Positions 45,235 to 56,954 of a stretch of 64,000 bases of DNA are shown here, piece by piece; the first letter of the stretch is position 1, and the number at the start of each line of letters is the position of its first letter. Position numbers and translations under genes: made by a program. Source of the DNA: Chrysaora quinquecirrha (taxonomy: Eukaryota; Cnidaria; Scyphozoa; Semaeostomeae; Pelagiidae); the NCBI GenBank assembly GCA_014526335.1, contig JACTAT010000001.1, positions 3,214,596 to 3,278,595 on the forward strand, written 5' to 3'. The notes under the pieces are model-generated. The model was not told the origin of the DNA and searched no databases. It saw only the letters and a list, made by a program, of their open reading frames with translations.

Positions 45235-48200
45235 GGTACTGGGTTGATAATTTATTTATTTAAGAGACTGTAACCATATTTTGCTAATGCGTCAGATCGT
45301 CGTATTAAGAAACGAGCTGGACAGGCCACTATCTGTCTTCTGTTCATTGATTGGTTTGATATTTTTCTCTTAATCGATCAAATCGCAGCAAATAGAGCAA
45401 AAAACTGGTATCTGGTTGCAAGCACCAATGCTAGGCCAAATGCCGATATTTCGCATGTTTAGTTCAGGAGTCCAGGAGTCCCAGATTTATTCCCCGAGAC
45501 GTATTTATCGCTGTTATGAACTTTATTACGTGGACGCTTAAACTGCCTGGTCAAACCGTCTCAGTCTGGTCTTAATCTCTGTTGTGAGCGATGTGTATGA
45601 ATAGACTGGCTACACCAGTCCCTCCCCCTCGCTGTAGTTGCTGTTGTTGTTGTTCAGGGCAGCTCAGGATGACCTTTGTTACTAGCGACCTATCAGTTCC
45701 AAGGAGCATAACAGAGACTTGTGTAGCGAGTCTAGTGTATGAGTAGACTGATTACACGACGACAGTTCAGTATTACAGTACGACTAGACTGATTACACGA
45801 GTGCCAGTTATCGCTATTGAATTGAATTACTGGACGCTCAAACTAAAGCGAAAAGCGCTCAAACTGAATGCAACAAGCAACAAAAACAGTTCAGTTTAAT
45901 CCAATTCAATGTGGATGAAGGTGAGGGATATATGTAGTAAATCTATATGACCATAACAACCACAACTACCAGCAACCACAACCACTGCGATCAGTTTTCC
46001 AACCATCATTACCTTCCATATGTTTACTTATTGGTAGCAAAAAACTCTCATTCATTTTTTTCACTCCCAGTTTTATTGCTTCGATTATATTTTGCTGTTT
46101 TCTCTTAAGTTTTTTACTGAGCTGTGATTTATTCATTGAAATAACACAACGATCGCATCAGGGGTCTAACCTTGTCAGATGGTTTTTTCAACAAAAGGAA
46201 CCATGCTAAGCTTGTTAAAGCCTGGCAGATCCTTTTTTGTGGAAGAAAAACGTGGGATTTCTCTTTTATTAGACGCATCAACAAAAAACTCTTTGTGAAA
46301 ACATTTTAGATGGTAAACTAGACTTGTCTTTCAGGGGGGAGGTTGCTTTTCACGAGCATAACCGTTTCCAGAGCTAGATGTTTCAACTGACTCTGGTTGC
46401 ATTACTCTAGTTCTTACTATGTACAGACCCTGTCTTACCCTGATTAGATCATTATAGATGAAATGAAACGAACCAATATTTCTAATTGGAGTAAACGTTT
46501 TTTTTTTATAAGGAACCTTTGGTCGGGGTTGAGACTGGAGTTCCTTAATTTTTCAACGAAATGAGGCTGAAAGTTCCTTATACTGTTCCTTGTCGTGAGA
46601 TATGTATAAATACTGATTTTTACAGCAAATCCATATAAACTATTCTTCATTTCTAACTTTAAGTATAAATGGAGCCTTTTGGGGAAAAACGATGGGAAAT
46701 GTATTGTAATTCTCTTCCTTTTTCGTACAAACTGTCTTGTTCTTTAAAAAAGAGTTTCTTAGTTTTCATCCGAGCCTCGACAGTTCCTTAAAGTTCCTCA
46801 ATTTTTTGGGAATTTTCAGCCTCGAGTTCCTTATAAAGGTGTTCCTTATAAAAAAAACGTGTATAGACATTGTAAAGGCATTTTTAAACTACAAGATCCA
46901 TCTCCCTGCTAGGGGATCAGGCCAGGGATGTTGGAGTGAGTGAGCGAAATTCAGCCCCAATTTTCTTATGAAATTGCTCTAATTACAAGAGTACCGCTAA
47001 AAACTCATTGGAACTTTCGAGGGTATTAAGGAGATTTCAGTTACAGAGCTTAGCTTTAGTTTCTTGCAGAGAAAAATTGTATGGGCAGAGAAAATATCTA
47101 AAGCACCCCCCTGACAGTCTGAGATAATATTCAAAGCTTTAAACCAATGATAGTCTAACGGGGGGATTTTGATGTAAAATACACCTTAGCATTTGCACAA
47201 CTATCTGTTTGAGTGTTTCGAATATTTGAGCAGCGAAATTCTTTTTACTTTGCTGGTGTCATTTGGAGAATCTGATAGCAAGTAAGCAAAAAGCAAAAAG
47301 TTCTAGAATTACTCCTCGAACGTCGACAGATTCAGCTTTCACATTGCGGTAGGTGACTTTTGTTGTTAAACCCACTTTCTTTTGTATGTGTTTCCATATC
47401 GTTTTAACTCGATATTTCTCGTTGTGATTTTCATCAATAACTGCCTACGTCTGTGATACGAATTGACAGTGTTTTGAATCTGTTTTGCTTCTTCTAATTA
47501 GAAAATCAAAGATATTGGTGGAAGGACTAGCAAAGTAAAGAAAAATCTGCGCTTGTGGTCTTTTTTGTAAGTCAGTTTGTTTTGGTTCCTAGTCATTCAT
47601 CAGTTGTATCATTTTTCTTTCTCAAAAGCTGTTAACAAGTCCTTCGTGTTTTCTACACAATCAAGCGAAAAAGGAGGATTGGAAATCCTTTTTTTAAATA
47701 AAAATCTCGTACACCTTTTTAAGAGTGAAATGCCCCTTGAATACAACAGTCTTTTTAAACTTAAAAAGAAACTTTGCGTATAGTGAGCTTACATATCTTC
47801 ATTTTCGCCAACTATGCCATTTTTGAGAGTGTTCCACGATTTGTTGGGTTTAGCCAGGGGAATTTCGTTTTTGATAAATTAAGAAACTTCTATGCAAAAA
47901 CGTTTGCTATTTTATTAACAAGGCCAACCTTACTTAAGACCCTGGCCAAACGATCAAACATTGTTATTCCAACATCTGAGATTTGCTTGTTAAGCAAAAT
48001 GTGTGACCGTTTTGCCCCGTCCAAAAGCATTAAGCACTCATCGTTTTAAACACTCTAGCTTGCATGCAGCCTTAGCTCATCTCTCTGCACGTAGGCTAAA
48101 AGACTCCTGCCAACTAAAGGGCCATGATTGAGGTTAACATCGGAATTTTAGCTAAACTAGAGAAGTCAACTCAAATGAACCTAAATAAACGTGACTAAAA

Positions 48201-48371
48201 CCAGAGCTAATCCTGTGTCAGAATTCGCGATTTTTCTTTGTGTTTAACAGTAGAGTTAACAACAGTTATTAAAATGCGAGAAAAACACTGTTGGTAGTTT
48301 TACGGTGTGTAATATCTGCTAGTTTCTGACTCAGAGTCTTTCATCTTTTTGGTGTAGGTGAATCTGCAAGG
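45235..48371. other. Intergenic region between TAF13 and FGF-like gene
   Basis: Contains AGACTT-family MITE pieces (45620-45860), the MITE at 46495-46860 and an AAACGATCAAACA fragment (47940-48050). An upstream FGF exon could hide here, but I found none I can support. Confidence 0.5.
46495..46860. mobile_element. MITE with ACGTTTTTTTTATAAGGAAC ends
   Basis: Left ACGTTTTTTTTTTATAAGGA and right TTCCTTATAAAAAAAACGT are inverted; the interior repeats AGTTCCTTAAAGTTCCTCA. A second copy ends at about 52858 inside the coiled-coil gene (52560-52858). Confidence 0.75.
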
Positions 48372-48863
48372 ATGGAAAGTGCATTCAACATGACACAAGA
48401 GCTCAACAATAACAACGAATACACGTCTGAAAAGATTGAGAAACTCATCAAGATGCAGCTCCTTAAATATGCAAGAAGACGGAGAATGAAGTCGAAAAAT
48501 GGATATTATATTGAAGTTAGAAAAGATGGGACAGTCAGAGGGACAAAAGACTCTAAAAGTCCATACACAGCTCTGCAGATTATGTCTATTGGATCAGATA
48601 TGTTGGCAATATGGGGCACGGAGGCTGAGTTATACATATCGATCAGTCCTGATGGGGAAGTTAAAACGACTAACATGGAAGGTAGACAGTGTGTTTTTAT
48701 TGAGTCACTTGGACCTGATTTTTACAGTGTTTATGAAAGTTATCATTCAGTTTTTGATGGCCAGCCACGCTGTTTGATTGTCAATGATAAAGGTTTTATT
48801 GAACTCAGCAAAAAGGGGGTATTGCCAGGGAGGGAAGGGCAATTTATTTGGGAGATGAACTGA
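48372..48863 (+). CDS. Fibroblast growth factor-like protein (beta-trefoil)
   Basis: The 163-aa reading frame contains an FGF core. YYIEVRKDGTVRGTKDS matches the family's YLxIxPDGTVxGTxD strand pair, followed by YTALQIMSIGSDMLAIWGTEAELYISISPDG, then ECV-like QCVFIESL and FYSVYESYHSV. FGFs are secreted ligands for FGF receptor kinases. No signal peptide is visible and the first 50 residues are polar and basic, so it resembles the signal-less FGF1/2 type, unless an upstream exon supplies one: a good acceptor (ggtgtag) lies 13 bases before the ATG. The heparin-binding stretch near the C-terminus is less basic than in FGF1/2 (KKGVLPGREGQF). An AATAAA lies about 170 bases after the stop, near 49031. 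The subfamily is not assignable. Confidence 0.82.
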   Translation: MESAFNMTQELNNNNEYTSEKIEKLIKMQLLKYARRRRMKSKNGYYIEVRKDGTVRGTKDSKSPYTALQIMSIGSDMLAIWGTEAELYISISPDGEVKTTNMEGRQCVFIESLGPDFYSVYESYHSVFDGQPRCLIVNDKGFIELSKKGVLPGREGQFIWEMN

Positions 48864-50213
48864 CTTCGTAGAGGACGGTTTATTGGTCAATAGCATCGCG
48901 TGATCTTTATGACGTAGGGTTATGTAGCTACTCTCATTGTCAAATTTCTTTACTGTGTTGTAATCTCATTGGTTTCTTGTGTTTTCCATATATTCAATAC
49001 CACTATCGTATCAAAAACTGTATCTCTTTTAATAAAGAAGGTTGCCTTGATAAAGCCGGCTATTTCACATTTGTGTCTACATTACATACATTATCTTATT
49101 AACTAACTGAGCATGTCCATGTTAAAATATGTATTGTGTAACTACTCTATCGGGAGATGTCTATGTTACGTTCAATTAAATTTGTGGACGTATATACCAC
49201 TATGTCAAATTCTTGACGTTTTTAACTTAACCTCTTCGCCAACACATTTAAGATAACGTTACAAACTTAATTTCACTTTGGTGTTTGGGGAACTTGTAGC
49301 AAGAGAAGCTTCTCAGTTTCCTCTCATTGAATCTAAGAGTGCGTTCTTTTTGGACCTTTTCTGCTTCTCCCCCCCTTTTCTGGAGACTTCCGAGAGTTTC
49401 GAAATTGACTTACTACATGAGTTATCGCTATTGAATTGAATTGCTAGACGCTCAAACTAACTATAACATCAATGACTGTAGCGAACAACAACAACATCGA
49501 TTCAATTCAATGTGAGCGAAAGTTAGGGACTCGGGAAGCAAGTCTAAGATCGAAAGCCCGTTCTTTTGGATAACTCTCAGGAAAATGGGAGACTTTCGAC
49601 TCTCCAAAATCTTTTGACTCCAGAGCTGGAAGATTTCGCAGACTTCGCAGTCAGAGAAATTGTTTCCAGATCAACTTCCAGACAATTGCCTCGAATCAAT
49701 TTTCTTGGTTGCGGGGACGGAGCGCGCTACAACAGGGAACTTGTGATAATGTTTCATGCGGAGGTAGGCGGAATGGAACCTCTCGTTGGCGGACCAGCAA
49801 TGTGGTGCATCTCTTCAGTTTCTCAAAGCACTTTTTGTTACTTAACTAAAGAATTTTACTACAAAATGATACCTCGGTCATTTTCCAATTGCATTTTCAT
49901 TATCGTGAATAACAAAATATACAGTATGTATTGAATCATATTGAAAGTTAAAGGGTTATTTACAATGGTTATTTACGAAAATTCTTCATTTACTATCTTT
50001 GATCAAGGTTTTGCAGTTTCGAGGTATTGATTTTCTTCCAAAGAGCTCTAAAAAATAAAACAGTCAAACAGTCAAGCTTTTTTATGTTCCAACAGGAAAA
50101 TGTAGAATTGTAGATTGTAAGAAGTCAAACAACCAAGCTTATACTCTTTCTTGTTGTTAGTAAATTGTTTGTTCTTACGTTTTCCACGTTGAAGTTCTGT
50201 AACTAACGTTGTT
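48864..50213. other. Intergenic region between FGF-like and coiled-coil genes
   Basis: FGF 3' flank with AATAAA near 49031, then the large dispersed repeat (49330-49750) containing the AGACTT MITE. A 122-codon plus frame at 49566-49934 lies mostly within the repeat and is not credible as a gene. Confidence 0.5.
49407..49545. mobile_element. Second copy of the AGACTT...AAGTCT MITE family
   Basis: Ends GACTTACTACATGAGT and ACTCGGGAAGCAAGTC are imperfect inverted repeats of the 29.3-kb element. The interior contains the same attgaattgaatt and caacaac stretches. Further relatives occur at about 14810-15100, 45620-45860, 54600-54660 and 8000-8110. Confidence 0.7.
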
Positions 50214-53200
50214 TCACTTACTGTCTCCCAAAAGTCGTGCTTTATCTCTAAAATTTTAAGCAACTTTGAGTCGAACGGGTATAGCCATTGTCACTCCATC
50301 CGTAGGAAGCGAAATTTAAAATAACCGAACCGAGTAACAGTTAATACCGGAATAACACGACGAGAAACGGTTTTCAATTTCTTGTAATACCATAAACCCT
50401 TTCTCACCTTGTATCGCTTTCTTTTGCTCCACATTCGAGCAGCAAATTTTCAAGCTCTTCTTCCAAATTCTGAAATACAGTATTGTGAAAAAAGCATTAT
50501 GAAGGCGACATGATTGAAGTCTACACCAATCCTGCCGGTTTCACGAACTCAAGAAAAACCGATTTCCGAATAAAACGTTGTTTCCCTTTTGATAAGAGCA
50601 TTCAGATTACAGTTTGAGTGACACAATGGCTCAATCCAATGTCAATCAGCCACAAGCGAGATTACAATGGCGCCTTCGCAGCAGAATAACAAGACAGATA
50701 AACAAAATACATTAAATCTAAAGGGAACGAAACTACGTTACCTGCAGCCCATGCTTTTAGCCGTAAGATGGAATGTAAAAGAAAAAAGCTAGTAGTGGTA
50801 CATTTCGGAGTAAAGCTCTGAAGGGACAAGTCTCTTCGATCTCTCAAATTTCAAGTTGTTCAGGTTCCCTTAAGTTCTATTTATTTCCTTTGCGTTTCAT
50901 CTCATTAGATAAGTGACATGCTATATCTATGGAAGAAATAGTCTACCTCAATGTTATTCTCCAGGAATTCATTCTGCTTAAGTAATTTCTGAATGTCGAC
51001 CTAAAGGAACATAAAAAGAAATCGCTTTATTACATACGGCACAAGGCCCAGCAAACTAAACTTTTGTCATTTCCTATACAAGTCTAACAGCAACAGCAAC
51101 ATGTAGGCTTATACGGACCTCAGTTTCCTTGATTCCCTGTTCGAGTCTTTGACAAACAATAAGTGGCACGTGATTTTCTTTTTGGTCTCTTTTCATTTCT
51201 TCAAGTGTAGTCAATTTTTTCGATCTAAAAGGTAATGTATGAACTTTGATGAAAGGTTCTAGGCACTGGGAATTGCTGGCTAATATTTGGTAGCTATAAT
51301 AAGAGTTTAAATGTTACTTTAAAAAGCAACCCGTACTCAATAAGCAGTTACATTAGTATGTTGCTGTTCTTATGTTCTTAGGAGCGGTATAAGGAGCGAA
51401 GGAATTAACGGAACTGAGGTCTGTGGAACAGCGGACCCTACTCAAGGTGTCCACCATCTTCCAGAAAAATATCACGCCGACCCACCTCTTTGAAAAGGTT
51501 TATTTGTAGAAAATTTGTTGCCGAGTACGGAGTACTACCAATTTTCAATCCACGAAACGACAATGCTTTCCACCTCTGCAGGACGCGGGGTTTCTTAAAA
51601 ATGACATGAGGAAAACAGAATAAATGACATGAGGAAAACAGAATTTTAAACAGCTTTGCTTATTTTTTGAGCCAGTCCAAAGCCCCTGTTCTCGTTTGCC
51701 TTCATAACAGATAGAATTAGCAGCTGAGGCTAGCGGCTACAAAGAATATTCGCACGGAAAACCTCTGAATCAATTGCCGTGCCTCGAGTCAAGCGTATGC
51801 CGTGCTATAATATTGCTGACACGTCAGGACGTCTGAGCTAGACATTATCCTTACCTGCGCATGCAACTCGTGGACTTGCTCTTCTAGATCCTTCTTTTGA
51901 TCTTCTGCAGCATAATGGCGAACTGGTTGTTGATTTCGATCTGAAAGAACAACAGAACGAGATATGATAAAACCAACGCCAACTTTTTGTAACTGCTAAC
52001 TTATATCCACATTTCAGTAACTAGTCAGAAGTTATGTTATGGATACAGTTGATCGATGTCGCAAGAGCGCTCATGTTGACTGCGACTGAAGGGAATCAGT
52101 TGACAACTAATCGCAGAAGCAGAACACCTTTACATCGTAGAACATCAAGGAACTATTTGCCAAACAGTTGCCAGAGTGATTAGGTCAGTTGCTAGAAATT
52201 CTAAAGGTCCAAAAATCGCAGATCAGCATTCGACAACTAGTACTGACTGCGCGCAATAACGACATAAGCTTGGTTTATGAAAGAAATCAAAATAAAGATA
52301 CATAAAATGGCTGTTGGATTGTTCACCTACCAGGAGAATGAAACTTTCGATACTCAGCTCTCTCCTTCTCTTCCTTTAATTGTTTTCGAAGACTTGAAAT
52401 TGAAATTAGTATAATAAGCATAACACGCCAAATTAAGGGGGCACGAAGAATGCATCTGGCTGTGTGAAATTTGGGGGTATTTTGGTATATTATAGGTATG
52501 GAAATCAGGGGAGGATCCAGGGTGTTGCTCGTCTTTCTTACTAGATGTTATAAGTTCATTCAGCTTGTTCCAGGTTGTAATTTCTCTTATTTCTAAAGGG
52601 GCGTAATATGTCTGAAGAGTAAGTTTTACAGCAAATGTGCTTCGTTTTCTAAATTTAAATATAAATTGAGTGTTTGGAAAGTACGATGGGCATCAGGTTG
52701 TTACATATGTTAGTTAGTTGCATAAAACGTTTTGTTCTTGAAAAAAGTTATTCTTCATTTTTCATCTGAGGCTTGCAAGTTCCTTAAAGTTCCTCGATTT
52801 TCTGGGAATTTTCTGTCTCTAATTCCTTATAAAGGAGTTCCTTAAAAGAAAAAAACGTGTAACACCCTTATTAGGAAACATAGCCAGATCTCCCTACTTG
52901 TATTATCTCCGTACCTTTCGTTTTTGCTCAGTGCTTCCATGGCCATTTTCTCCAAATTTTCAACATGTTGTTCTGCTTTTGTTAGTTCCTCTGTTGTAAT
53001 CGTTGATCGATTTGATAGTAAATCAAGTTGATCGTGAAGTCCTGTATTTTGTTGATCTTGTGCATCTAATAGCAATGATACATTAGCGTCGTATTCATCC
53101 TAAATGGACACAGATAACATAGTATTAAAGAGGCACAGCTAACAATTCTATTAATGGTTTATCTGGTGTCAAGGGTAATTATCTAAACATGATATGAAGA

Positions 53201-56200
53201 TAATTGGTAGAACTAGCGGCTGCCTAACTGTTTGGAGCACTTAACCTGAAATTTCTTTCAATGCAACAGTTTCTTTCCCCCTCTTGTGCAAGCTATTTTG
53301 GCTTTACAAGATGGTACAGTAAAACCCCGCACAAAAGAACCTTCATTTATTAAGAACACACAGCCTGGAATGATATAATTTCTACCCACAAAATAAGCAT
53401 AACATCAAAAGAGGTTCTTAGTTAAGGAGACTAACTCACTAGGGTTCAGATTCAACTTGTGCTTAGGTTAACCTCTTTCATGGACTTCAAGACATTCCAT
53501 TCAGAACATTGAGAAGCAGGTGCCTGCTAAAGCTGCTAAATATTGAACCACGCTGTATTTTGACTAGCAATTGCTTGATACCCTCTTTTAAGAAACTCTA
53601 CCCTGATTTGTATACCATAAATTATGGTATACACCCCATGACATAAGAACCTAAACAAGCTGTATTCAAAAACTCAGGTGCTCATGTGCGGGTGTTTACT
53701 GTATGTCGAGTTTGGCATTGACTTGCTGCTAGTCGTCGTTTATGTTATTCGTTTCGGAAAGTTGTCGTCCTGTCCTGTGTTGTTCGTACGAAGCCGAAAC
53801 ACCCAGCAGACGAACACATTAAGTTTCTAAAACAATCTTCTTTTCTACTCAGTCAAGAAAACATAACGGTCATGCGGTCATTAACCAAAGGAAGATCGGT
53901 TAGAACATAAAGAGCAAAGGCACGTCAGTTTTCCATTGTTGAGTGAGGAGCATTCGCAGCTAGGATGAACACTTTTCCGGGTTCCAGTTTTCTGGGGAAG
54001 AGGTGGTTGGATTGTATTGCTTAGCGTATTGTTTGCTGCAAAAATCTACGACTTTAAGCCAATTCAATATAATATTTTATCTTTGCTGAAGGTGGCTTCA
54101 CTTGTAAGTTGCAAAGCATCAATCTTACCTTGATTTTGCGGAGGACTTGTTTGTATATTTGTGAGTTATCGATAAGCTCCTCCCAGCAATCACTGTAGGC
54201 TTGTAAGGTATAGAAACTTGGAATTCCCTTCATCATATGTCTTCTTTCTAGATCTTCTAACCTCTGAAATAAAATGTCAGTTGTTGTTAAAGAGCGATAG
54301 ATTTGGGGTGCGTTCTTTTGGAGCGAAGCAAAGGTTTGATTCGACATTGTAACGTTCTTTTCGTTTCATTATATGGAGGTCTCTTTGTAATTGGTCACTA
54401 TGAGAGGTGGTGTGCTCGAGTTGCAGAGGCGTGAGGGCCGAAACTCATAGGGCCTGAACGAATATATTCAGGAAACCTTAGAAATTCGAAGTTCTTTTCT
54501 AGACGGAAAATAGGTATGCAGCAACTCATTTGCAACCTGTTTGCCTATTAATATGACGCCCTTTTTCTCTCTGGGCCTAGACCGCTTTTCTCTAGCTGCT
54601 TAGATTCATTACATTAGCTGCTTAGATTCATTACATGAGTCCCACTCTCGTGTAACGAGTCTACCAGCGACCTTCTCGCCTTACCCTTCTCAGCCTCCTT
54701 TCGATTCTCGCGATCTCTTTCGCATCAGTGAGAATCTTCCTCTCTTCGGCGTCCTTTTTCTGCATGAATATATTTTCAAAGTCTTTCATTGAGCTGTATT
54801 GATCAAGTTTTGTTGGTAAAGCGTGATGGGAGGTGATGAATTCGTATTTGCAGTTTGATAGGACGTCTTTGCTTTTATCTAGAACAAGGAGTTAGTTGAG
54901 TACAGAAAGTTGAAACATTTCAAAGATTGCCAACGACGGCAAAAGACTGAAACTATCCAATAATTTTTCAATCTTGGCGCCCAAAATGCGCCAACAAATA
55001 ACCAGTGACCCGCAAACACCGCAAAAGACCCTGAAAGACCCTTCAAGACTTTGCTAGCTACTCTCAACGACCGAATCTTTGACGGTCTTTTACAGTCGCT
55101 GTAATTCTGTTCTGTCGCTTCCATGAAGTTGCTGACAGTATTTCAGTTTATTCAAAGACTGTGACAGACCGTCAACGACCCTCAGACCTATTTGGAAACT
55201 AAGCTTAAGAAGCACGGCACGCTAGGGCAAGGTTTACATAATCACAGCACTATACACCTCGCCTTGCATCTATTTGAAGAGGATAGCGAATACGGTATGT
55301 AATAGAAACGTTCTTGAATATACGGTCCGAAATGAATGCGACATCGTGTGAACACCTAAGTCGGATACGATTTCATTAAGGATTGACAACGTGGCTGTAT
55401 TTTCGCTCAATCCATCATGAAATCGGATGGGTTGTTGTCTGCAAGATACCATATTCATTCATGTCGTATGGTATTGTATCATGTCGTATCGTCTTGATCT
55501 TAACAGTAGGCAATATGGTTAGAAAAACGTGTCAGATTCAATGAATTAAATAACAAAACGCGGCCCAAGTCTAGCATAAACGTGAAAGATGTTTGTAAAT
55601 GTAAAGAACAATTATAATTAAAAACAACCTTTTCTTGACTGCAGTGGTAACATAAGTTCTGGCAGCTCGAGTTCTTGTATGAGATGCTTGTCAGAAGGTA
55701 TCTTTTTCACTTTGTCAATAAATGAAAGTTCTGGAGAAGGACTGACCGGAGTTGTGTTCTTTGCTTTCTCAGACAGACCCATTCCACCTAAGGAAGGAAC
55801 GAAATAATAATAATGGCAATGGCACTAGGAACACAAGCAGTTGCATAATGGAATAAACTCGATAAAAGAAACTCGATAAAAGAAGTAGTGACCGTTTGCA
55901 AAGGAATTGACGGAGAGTAGCTTTGAACCTGGACGAAATTTGTTCAAAATTGCCGAGTTTTTATCGTTTCTGGCCTATATGTGGAACTTTCTGTATTCAA
56001 GAGGGCTTTTGCCTTTCCTGCCTCCACAAATCTGCGACATACAAACCCCTCATCATATGATTATTCCATTGTTGCTCTATTTCTCTGATCTCAGTCGGTC
56101 TCAGTCTGATTCCGTTTCCCTGATCTCAGAAGATGGACAGATGATTCAGAAGAAACAAGGGTGAAGATGCTTATTGTTTAGTGGTATGGGTGCATGTTCG

Positions 56201-56833
56201 GTATAATACTGTACCTGTGGGTCCGAGCATAAAATCCATCACTGCCTCTGTCATATTTTTCATTTGGATTGGTGGTAATGATTTTGGATGATTCTGAAGC
56301 TTTGATGGTTGTTTTAACCTGAAAATCAATTAAAAAAGAAACAATATATACAGTGAAAGGGCAACAACGGCAAACGATCCTTATCTACACACGATGTTTA
56401 ATTACTTGCTGGAGCAGGCAGACCCAGACAGAGCATTGCTTAGGCAGATCATAATCAACCTCTGTAGCCCTATGCTACAACCATACGAATGACTTTGTCT
56501 TGTCCACGTGCTTCATCTTCTAAACCACAGCACAGCTCTTAAGCAGAGCCAGAACACTTTAATACTGCCAATTCCCTTATTATAAGCCCTAATAGGCTAT
56601 AACACGTAGTTGTAGGCCCATCAAAAAGGGCCAAGAAGGTAGGCGTAGGCCTACCTTAAATAGGGTTTTCTCGAAGATTCCCACGGTATCCTGCTAGTAT
56701 CTTTAGGGTTCCATAATTTGGACTCATTGAGATGACCGCTTGTTATTTCCCATGTATCTTGCTTTTGAACATCAATGAAATCATCAAGAAGATCACGGAT
56801 CGCATTTCTTTCTTGTTTACCACCGCCAGCCAT
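50214..56833 (-). CDS. Coiled-coil protein with TSNAXIP1-N-like region (C6orf118-like)
   Basis: Twelve exons close in phase to 466 aa: 56655-56833, 56215-56318, 55629-55787, 54685-54878, 54129-54263, 52915-53099, 52331-52392, 51855-51940, 51119-51265, 50947-51000, 50408-50469 and 50214-50247. The start MAGGGKQERNAIRDLL is used; an in-frame ATG at 56890 exists upstream. Early residues include WEITSGHLNESKLW. The middle has LERRHMMKGIPSFYTLQAYSDCWEELIDNSQIYKQVLRKIKDEY (split over two exons), which resembles the TSNAXIP1 N-terminal domain (LQxYxxxFxxLIxxxxxYKxxLxxIKxEY). The rest is charged coiled coil (LTKAEQHVENLEKMA, LEEELENLLLE). Family members are testis or cilium proteins of unknown mechanism. 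The assignment is by motif and by length (I recall human C6orf118 as about 469 aa). The last two exons and the acceptor of exon 9 are the least certain. Confidence 0.72.
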
Positions 56834-56954
56834 CTTGTTTGATCTTTTGCTCAGCAACCGAAATTGTTGTTGTTGCTGTCTACCTATCACTTATTGAAGG
56901 AAGGTCAAAGAAACAGCGCAAGTTTTCAGCAAAAATCAAGCAAAGGAGGAAGGA
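56834..56954. promoter_or_regulatory. Short divergent intergenic region between coiled-coil gene and LYRM2
   Basis: 121 bp separates the two start codons on opposite strands. It includes a GTTGTTGTTGCTGT tract and no TATA-like box I can see, consistent with a bidirectional housekeeping promoter. Confidence 0.55.
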
